Shown here piece after piece: positions 24,201 to 33,900 of a stretch of 64,000 nt of DNA. Under the pieces are notes generated by a model. The model saw only the letters and a list, made by a program, of their open reading frames with translations, searched no databases and was not told the origin of the DNA. This DNA comes from Pararge aegeria (taxonomy: Eukaryota > Arthropoda > Insecta > Lepidoptera > Nymphalidae): contig NC_053191.1 of assembly GCF_905163445.1 (NCBI RefSeq), positions 434,001 to 498,000 on the forward strand, in the 5' to 3' direction. The translations under genes and the position numbers were made by a program. Position 1 is the stretch's first letter. Every line of letters begins with the position of its first letter.

Positions 24201-27200
24201 ACCTTCGGTAAACTGTCTAATGTTTCTCATTGAGTATCTAATGGGTACCGTTGAAGCTTAAAATCCAAGGTCACTTGTAAATAATACTGTCGGATACTTC
24301 ATTTATCATAATGTTATATACCCTTTTTCTTCTCCTGCTTCTTCTTTGTCGTAACACTCTTGCCAGAATGGTCGTAGTCATCACGTTGGTACATTGTTTG
24401 GCAGTTACTCATTCACCATTAGCCACTTCTCCCTATTGGCAGATAGTCTGCTATGATAGGCCCTGCACACCCACACTTATCCTTTTTACATTAAGTAAAA
24501 TAAATTGTAAGCACTTTCATAGTTAAGTTATAGAGTTATTACCACGTTGTTACCAACCAGTAGGTTGGCACTTGCGATAAAGTGCAGCTTACATCGTCAT
24601 CAAGGTTTTTATTTCTATCAATTTCTAATTAGAGACTTATAATAGTAAATTGTATTAATAATAGTTTTAAGGAAATATTCAACAATTTCATTATAATTGA
24701 TAGTACTAGTGGTACTATATAAAGAGGATTGTAATTCTAACACTGTTTAATTTTTAATGAATGTCGTTGAAATGAATTTCTGGTGTAAGCCATGAATAAA
24801 TAAAAAATAGTACATTGATTACGATGCATATATTATGTGCTACAACAAGATCGGCGCAGTGGTTTAGCCGAACATAGGTAACAAACAAACAAACAGACAT
24901 ACTTTTGCATTTATATTAAAGTTTGGATGGGCTTACTAACATAGTCTTGCCATTTCTGTGATTAAAGCGGCATTTTCTTCACAGTTATATTCGGGCATCT
25001 GTGGTTTAAAAAACGGGATAGTCCGTAGAGTAACGGACGTAAGGACATTGTAAGCATACGGGAAGTTATTGTTCCAGCCGATGCACTCGTTGATGGCTGA
25101 CGGACAATGTGAGTTTTGCTGGCTGTACTTTAGTCGCTGGCAAAAATCGTTTCCCGATACATTCGAGTGCATGCCGATGTTTTTGTTCACTTTTAATTTC
25201 GAGCTTCGTAATTTGGGAGATGGAAGTGGAAAACTATTGTTTATAGAGAAGAGAGAAGAGAGAAGAGGCTTTTCTTAGTTATTCTTCTTCTATTGAAATT
25301 TTTTTGGTGGAATTTTTTATGAGCAATGGAGCATAAGCTTTAAATTTTGCGAACTGCGTTGTTCTTTCTCCAGGTTCAGGTTCAGGTTCAGGTTTCTCCA
25401 GGGTCTCTTTGTCCAGGTTTTCGGCGTGAACTAAAATAATGATAAAAAACTACGGCACCCATTTCCTAATTACGGGCTAAAAAACTAAAAACCATTACCA
25501 AGTTCTTGGCCTGACCATGAATCGAACACAAGTCTGAAAGTCTGATGACTACACCAACGTGGCAGTTTATAATATAAAAGGCGTTTATTTTAAAATCACA
25601 GACAGACACAAATTTCTATACTAAACTAACAGGCCTTAAAGTAGGGCTTACAATGCTCTCTGTAACAATTAATAGATAGCAGCCACCAAAATAGTTCCAA
25701 TACTAGTGTACTATTTACTGATGAGGTGAATATATGATGAGGTGAATATAATAACGTCAAATCAGTGTGTTTGTAGTGACTCTACCACCTCTCTACGTTG
25801 ACTAACTAATGCCCGTTTTCACTAACGACGAACTAGGTAATGCCTAAATAAGTTAAGCCTAATCTAGGGAGATTCCTAGGCATACAACAACCGTTCACCG
25901 ATAGTGAACCTAAGAAATAGAAATAGAAAATATTATTACAAAAAATCAGTACAATCATTCTTTTGAATCCTGACTATATAGCTTAGGTGCCAGTTAGAGT
26001 TGGGGAAACGTTTGTTTTTCTTAAGACATCGCCTTAATCATGAGGCATTCGAATTGGGCGATGCCTGGGTTTAGAAATAACCGGCAATAGTTACATTTAA
26101 AATTGTATACCTTTTGTTAAATTTTTACTTTTAATTTGTTATGTTTATGTGGTGTACAATAAAAGTGTATTTATTCATTCATTCATTCATTTAAACCCAG
26201 TTACCCTCCCTAAAAAAACTATTTCATAGCGCATCAAAGTAAAACGCATTCGTGGCGACACATACTGATGTACTCAAATGCTTTTAGTGGGAAGCTTTGT
26301 TTGCGCAAGTGTAAAATGCATAGCGTTACATAAAACACTTGGAATGTAATGCTGCCCGGAGAGTGCTGACAAAGCGTCACTTCCGAATATTAAAACATTC
26401 ACATTCCAAGTTCCCTACGTACCTAGTGATTTGGGCTACGGCCTGTCTTCCGAGAGGATCAAGTTCGATTCCCGGCACAAACCACTAGCAGTTATGTGCG
26501 TTTTTAATTTACGAAATTTAAATATCACTTGTTTTAACAGTGAAGGAGAACATAGTGAGGAAGCACTAACCACTTGACCACAATTAAGTTACAAATATAC
26601 GGTAAGTGATAATGCAGTCTAAGATGTAAGCGGGCTATCCATATGCCTAATCGGTTTCAACGCCACATCTACTAGATACTTCGTTACTAGATACGGCAGA
26701 AGCCAGACCAGACCAAAGGTAATTCAGAAAACAAATTTATAATTTTTTCGGCCAGGAATCGAACCTGGGACCTCATGGTTAAATCCACGACGTTCACCGC
26801 TGCGCCAGAAAGGTCTTCCACATAATCCTTCCTCTTGAATCACTGTATTTCATTACATATTTTATTTCATTTCATTTCATTTCACTGTAGTAATTGCTGA
26901 AAACGCGTTGCGCTGTTTAAATAATCTAAGCGCATCGCATGAGGGAACGACTTTGTTGTATACTATGTAGGTACAGATAAAGATACAATAGACTGCTAAA
27001 ATCATTATTTCGTTATTATATTATTTCGTTTTTCTCGGTTGGAAACGGAGAAAAAAGCGATATTTCTGTAGTAGGTAAGTAAGGAGCATTTGAAATTGCT
27101 CCAGTTCTAGTTGAAGCTGTCATCGTTCCATTTATCTGGTGCATTAAGCGAATGACCCGGCTCTGCACTTACCGCAGACTACACAAAAAACTTGATGTGC

Positions 27201-30200
27201 GAAAAGCAGTTAATATTTTATGTTAGACCTTTACATAAGTTTAAAGAATGTATCAAAACACATTTAATAAATCCAGGTTGGCTACTTTAATATTGGTGAA
27301 TTACTTAATGACACGGTTGCTTAGAAACAAGCCGCTCCGCTTTCTTCTCATACAAGATGGAACAATTAATGTTAAATTATAAAATTATGTTGGAAAAGAG
27401 CTGCTGAGTTTCTTGCCGGCTGCTTCTCGGTAGAATTTGCCTACCGAGAAGTAGCCGGCATCTGCCTTCCGAGCCGGTGGTCACTACAAACAGACATATT
27501 AACGTCTCAAAATTAAAAGAAATAATTGAATTGATTTTTTTCCTTGAATTTACCTCTATTTAGCTTAAAGAACCGGCGTTGGGGTCCCCAGGCTCTGGAA
27601 TGGCAAACTCGGGCCGGTAAACCAAGCATTGATAGACCCCCGACTAGTGAATACATTGGTTGAATATTATTGTCCCGTCTGGGTGGACAGACGATATTTA
27701 ACAAATCGCATTGAGCCTCTGAAAGCAAACGGCACTGAATCCAGACTTATGTCTAGCAGTGGACGTCCATTATGTTCTGCCACGTACAAGGGCAAGTTTG
27801 GCAGCGTCGTAACATAAGATTTTAAATTGACACATCCAAAGCAATAACGCTAATTTCTCAAAACAAAAATTTCGATAATTTAAAGAACGATCAAAGTTAT
27901 GAACCAAGTTCTATGATTTTAAAAGTGTCTTTTATTTATTTTTAAAAATAGCTTGCAATAATTCTAAAGGTTTACTTCATTGGTAAGTCAGATTTCGTAA
28001 ATTACCTTAAGGGCATTGAACTGTAAAGTGAACTTCTGTTTTTGTTATCGTCTTCTCTATACGTGTTATTTTGGTTTTATCGTTACGTCTACTTTTTATT
28101 TTAGTCTGTGGCGCTAACAAAGAGTGGAAAAAATGGAGGCTAGGCAACATGCAGATGTCGAGCACTCGGGAATGATGACTGGCGCTCAGACAATGGGCCT
28201 CACAATGGATGGGAGGATACCGTATCTGTTGCACGCACCATTTTGAATGGTTCAGCATTCTGATTAACATCTGCCTCGTTTTCATGTTCGACAATAGGTA
28301 ATACACCTGAGTTCAATTAAGGTCGCGCCACAAACTCTGCTATACCTTCTGTCTCAAGAGATAGGATAGGATAGGATTAAGGTCTCAGCCCGTCCAGTTT
28401 GCTCCTATGTGGATTCGGGGGTATAACTAACCACAATAGCCTTAAGCCAGACTTGAGCCGGCTTAGGAGTCGTGATGAATGATGAATGTATATACTTTTA
28501 TTACATTAAATAGAAAAATATAACCAAACAACGTATACAATTTGGTGGCCTAATAGATTCATAGCGATATCTTCAATGGCGCAGAAAACATACAGAAAAT
28601 AGGTGGGATGTTCAAATTAGCCGTGTATTAGGTAAATCCAGGACCTACAACTTATATCGCCACACACGAACATCGCTCCACTAGATACTCGTAGTTATAA
28701 ATAAAAATATCCTTTATTTTATTTTTTAAAACCTTAAGTTGTGGTGTTGGTATTGTGGCTTTTTTTCTTTAACCATAAATTATATCGATGAATCTAAATA
28801 AGGTGTTACCTTTATTAAGTGAAAAATAACATCCAAATTGAGGATTAAGTGATTTAGGAAGAAAGGTACTTAACATTAAAAAGAAATTGTAGCGTCTTCT
28901 ATCTATTATAATGTTAAGGATTACTAAAACGACAAAGCTTGGGTGTGATTTGCTCCAACCTTATAGCTTAATATTAATTTACTGTGAGATGGTGATAACA
29001 AAAAAAATACCGGGCTTAAGTTTGTAATGGGCTCTAGTCTAACACCCCTTACAATTACATTAACATATATGTATGAACACTTCATAAGTGCCTGTGATAG
29101 GCCTACATGAATAAAGAATTTTTGAATTTGAATTTCAAAAATTCTATATGTCGAAAAACCTGCCCAGAAATGATGCGTAGCTAGGTAGGTGTCGTAATTA
29201 AACGGCAATCAAATCGTTTCATTTCTTTGATTGTTGCATGCCACAGACAGACAGATTCAAAGAAGCGTTCAACATTCATAACACCCCACACTTTTCATAT
29301 TCGACTAACTGAAACACATTTTACAACGAATCATTTCTCTCCATATTTTGTTAGGTAGGTTTGGTAAATAGAAACGCAAATTCAAACATTTACCTGCGCT
29401 AGGTAAGCCGGGCGGTAGTTTAACAAATTAATCCGCTCGCGCTAAATTATTCTAGTGTTAGTGCCGCGGCCGCGCTGTCACGGTCTGGTTAATGCAAGTA
29501 TTTGCTCCGCGATATGATTTATGACGAGAACTAAGTTATTTAGTTAGCTGATGGAAATATCGACAAATCCAAAAATATTATCGTGGTATGTACCTACCCG
29601 TTGAACTATATTTAAGAAAAATAGATGGAATGCATTTCAAATAAATGTATAGAAAAGTATTTGCTAGTGTTTCGCCTAAAATCTAAACAAAATGTTTATC
29701 GTCATCAATCCATTCAGCAAGACATTTTGGTTTTTTTCATCACACTTGCTCTTAACGTGGACCTTATTACATCGACATAAGGATCATAATCTAAGATATT
29801 AGACATGCGTGTTTTATTTAAAATTACTGTACTTGTGCCCTATTTTAGACGGGTTATACGTATAATTTGCGTGCGCCAAGTAAACTTGTCGCACTCAAAT
29901 AACAGTTTCATTTACGAAAAAACTCACGCGTCATTTTAAAATGGGCAAACAGCTCTTTTTCAACCGCAACAGCGAGTACTAAGATACTACTTATCCCGCA
30001 TGAGTAATAAAAAGATTCTTTTTTTTAACATACAAAGAGGTTTTATTTGGCTGGCCCATAATCAACAGTCTAGGCACGGATTGGTGATCGCAGTAGATGG
30101 TAGTAGTTGCACAAAGGACGCTGCTGCCCGCTCTCCGTTATATTCCTTTATTCGCCTCGTACCCTCGCCCATGGGAAGAGGAAGCTTGTGACAATCGTAT

Positions 30201-30872
30201 TCTGATCTGCCCTTACCGCACGGGAACAAGGTATAAATAAAAAATAATAAATATACTACGACAATACACACATCGCCATCTAGTCCCAAAGTAAGCGTAG
30301 CTTGTGTTATGGGTACTAAGATAACTGTTGAATATTTTTTATGAATAATATATACAAAAACTTATAATATATAGATAAACACCCAGACACTGAAAAACAT
30401 TCAAGTTCATCACACAAATATTGTCCAGTTGTGGGAATCGAACCCACGGCCTTGGACTCAGAAAGGGTCACTGCCCTCTGCGCCAATCGGCCGTCAAAGG
30501 TAGGACAATATTTTCTAGAAATAGTCAAATCTTCCAAATGAGAAAATTATCTGGGTAAATGCTTCTCCTAGTCTCTATTTTATAAACTTAATCGCGTCAG
30601 TGGCTTTACAATTATCTAATTCTAATTCATCATATCTACCATCTTTTAATTCAGACCCTGTTAATAAATCCGCTTTCAAGTTTTTAGGGGAGTATAATGG
30701 AGGGTACTTACACATAGTTAGCATCACCCCGGGTGAATGTTTTCGCACGTGCACCGGACAACGCGGCCGGACTTGCGTCGCCTCATGCATACAATTTTAA
30801 CAAATCGGCGAGACCATTGCGTGAGCGGATTGTTTTTATTTTATGAATACATTGCCGGCAGTGTTATCTACC

Positions 30873-30907
<35 letters not shown>

Positions 30908-33900
30908 AAGTGTGTATGGCTACGGCTATGTTCCGTATAGGCCCCGAAACGGCTGAACGGATTGAGTAATCCTGTAAAGGTGACGATCGGAGCACTCCTA
31001 TTTTTGAACTGTCAAACTGTCAATTATACAGCTTTTATTTACTATGATGCTATTCTAATGTTGGGTGTACATGGGTGTAGATAATAATCTTCACCCGCTC
31101 GAGAAGAGAATAGAAGAATATGAATACGGAGGGAAATAAATGATTTAATATATTATGAGACTTAAATTAAAAATTTAATGATGTAAGTTTATTGTATAAA
31201 TAAAATAAAGCAAAATCTAGCCCGGCTGGGTACGCTAGTATTTGATATATTTTGATCTAATTAAATATTTTCATGACTTTTTGCTCTGATAGGTACAGAG
31301 TACAGTGTAACCTCGATTTAACAAATCAGAAGGGAATATATAAATATTTGTTATACTAATGAAGCTTTTGGTTTATCAAGGTGTATGTTATAATGTTATA
31401 AAATCATCTCAACATTGTTTTTGATAGTTGACAAGGTTATGGGTTGACAAAATTCGTTAATTAGTGAGAGGTTTTTACTTGCACTTTTTTGTTAGTTGAA
31501 AAATCGTTCGCAATGTAAAGGTATATTTTTCATTAACTCTTATATGGGCAATTTAAGGGGATTGCGAAGAATTTGTTGAATCGAGGAATTCGTTATTAAA
31601 TATAACTATTGACTTTTTTGTAAATATATTTTTTCTCACGAGTAGTTAACGTCTCATTACCATCGAATCTTCTATTTATGCTGAACCAATCAATGCCATA
31701 TTGTAACTGCATGCTTATATTTATCTCTCTGACGGATATTGCGATAAAATTAATTAATCCACATGCATGAACGTTAATAACTTAACCAAACATAACGCAG
31801 CCTTTATGAGAGCCGCACACCGCGTCACATAACGTCGGAAATGTGGCAACTTGCGGGATTATGACAATTTTATGGCTGCGTTCTAAAGTAGCTGCAAACC
31901 CTCCCCTGGCTAGGGTTACCAGATCTAAATATTAGGATTTCGGTCAATTATACGAAATATACGACAATTTTATCAGAAAATATTATTATATACTGCGTAT
32001 TTTATACATGTTTGTGTTTGTGTGCATTTGTTTTTTTGAGGTTGGTTTGTCTTGTGGGTAACAATTGACAGAAAAGCAGATGACCCCACCTGCAGGGCTA
32101 GCACGGGCGGGAGATAAAAATTATATCCCCCGATTGAATCCCCTGACAAGGGATATAATTAACGTGCCCACCTGCTGAATCACTGGAACATGGGATAGGA
32201 GAAGTTTACCCCCGTTTATTAATACACATATATTATTTGGATATTATTTCCACTTGTGCGCCAGTGTTGATAAAGCTGTGGGAGAAGATGGAGAAGATAC
32301 ATTTATATCCTTTCCCCGGGGAGTTAATTGTCTCTTGCCCATGCTAGCGGCGCTGATGGTAAATGACAAGCCATTGCTTATAAACAGCAACACTTTGCAG
32401 GGGTGAATGAAGGAACACGCACTAAAAACCTGCCGCCCCCAGCCTAACAACCTGAGGCTGTTTGTACTACTAAGTAATATGTATTGCTACTTAAATTATA
32501 AGACTGTAATAATAAATACTGCTGATTTTCTTGCCGGCTTCTTCTCGTCAGAATCTGCATTCCGAACCGTAGTGACTCTACCACTATAAACATACTTGAT
32601 GTTTGAAAAGTGCTTACAAAGTACGCCTGCTTGTAATAAATGGAATTTGAATTATGGAAGGTGTTAGGATGCTGAAAATTAAGACAAATTTTGCTCTTTC
32701 TGGGTAGAATCTGCATCCTTAACCGTTGGTAGAGTAACAACAAAAAGTCAGGCTTGAAAGTTTGTATGAAAAATTTGGGCGTAAGTATTAAAGCAGTATG
32801 AAAACTGCGCAAAAAGTACCCCAGATAGTCCTGTGATAATAGCTTAGGGGCTTCGTCGTTCGTAGTTTCCTTACTGGTTTAATATATTTACTATGATTCT
32901 AGTTGATTTTTTTGTCTTCTTAAGTTTTAACGGTTAGATTCCAAAGCGATGCTACTTTTAACAAAATAACTCTACAAATTTTATTTAAGGCAACCGAATC
33001 GACCTAATGGTAGAATGTTATCGTGGTCCTGCCCAAATTTGGAGGGCATATATAATCTTAAATGATTTTTCACCTATCAAAAATAGCTGATGTCATTCCA
33101 TGGTTGTCAGGTAAATACCCGTCGTCTGGTAACCCTACCCCAGGGTGAAAAGTAATTTAGGGCGATACCCTCCCCTCTTAGCCGTTATTATAGGGGGATG
33201 TAGAGAAAGAAAACGAGTTAGTGCAAAGGAAACTAAGTGCAGGTGGATTTTGATGTTTATTTATGAGCGTTCGCTTGATCTGTGCAATCAAATTTTCAGT
33301 TTTTATAATGAATCGTTTTGTTATTTGATTTATGAACTGCGAGTATTTTTGTGAAAAGCTTCAGTGGAGTGAAGTAAAGGTTTGAAAATGTTTTGGGAAC
33401 GTTATACTCGTGTGCTGAATGATTTCGAGAAGATGAGGCAAGAAACTTCTTTTGACGAGCTAGCTGTGGTTTTCAGTTAAAGATCCCGGGTCCGAATGCC
33501 GACATGGGCAATTATAATTACTCAATTTTCCCTGATCTGTTCTGGAGGCTTCCCCCGTGGCTAGTATTCTACCGACAAATTCGTTCCGCTAAGCGATATA
33601 GCGTTCCAGTACGATGTCGTGTAGAAATTGATTAAGGTTAGCCCGCTACCATCTTAGACTGCAATCTCCAGTATCTACTGAAAATTCGAATGAAGAAACG
33701 GGATAGATACTTCGAATAGTCATCTGTAAATGAAAAAATGTTGCAGTCTTGAAAATCACAGATCTTGGTGCCAATTTGTAAACATTTATAATGGATATAC
33801 AGCTTTTGTACTTAAAAGATTTATTAAACTTGTAATTGTTTATTAAAAACCCCGTGGAATGCCAAGAATGCTGGACCTTAAATAGACAGGCTGATTCTGT

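Noticed and set aside
24936..25278. Opposed open frames of 84 and 69 codons
   Set aside because: Neither shows a domain, splice context or repeat relationship; likely chance.
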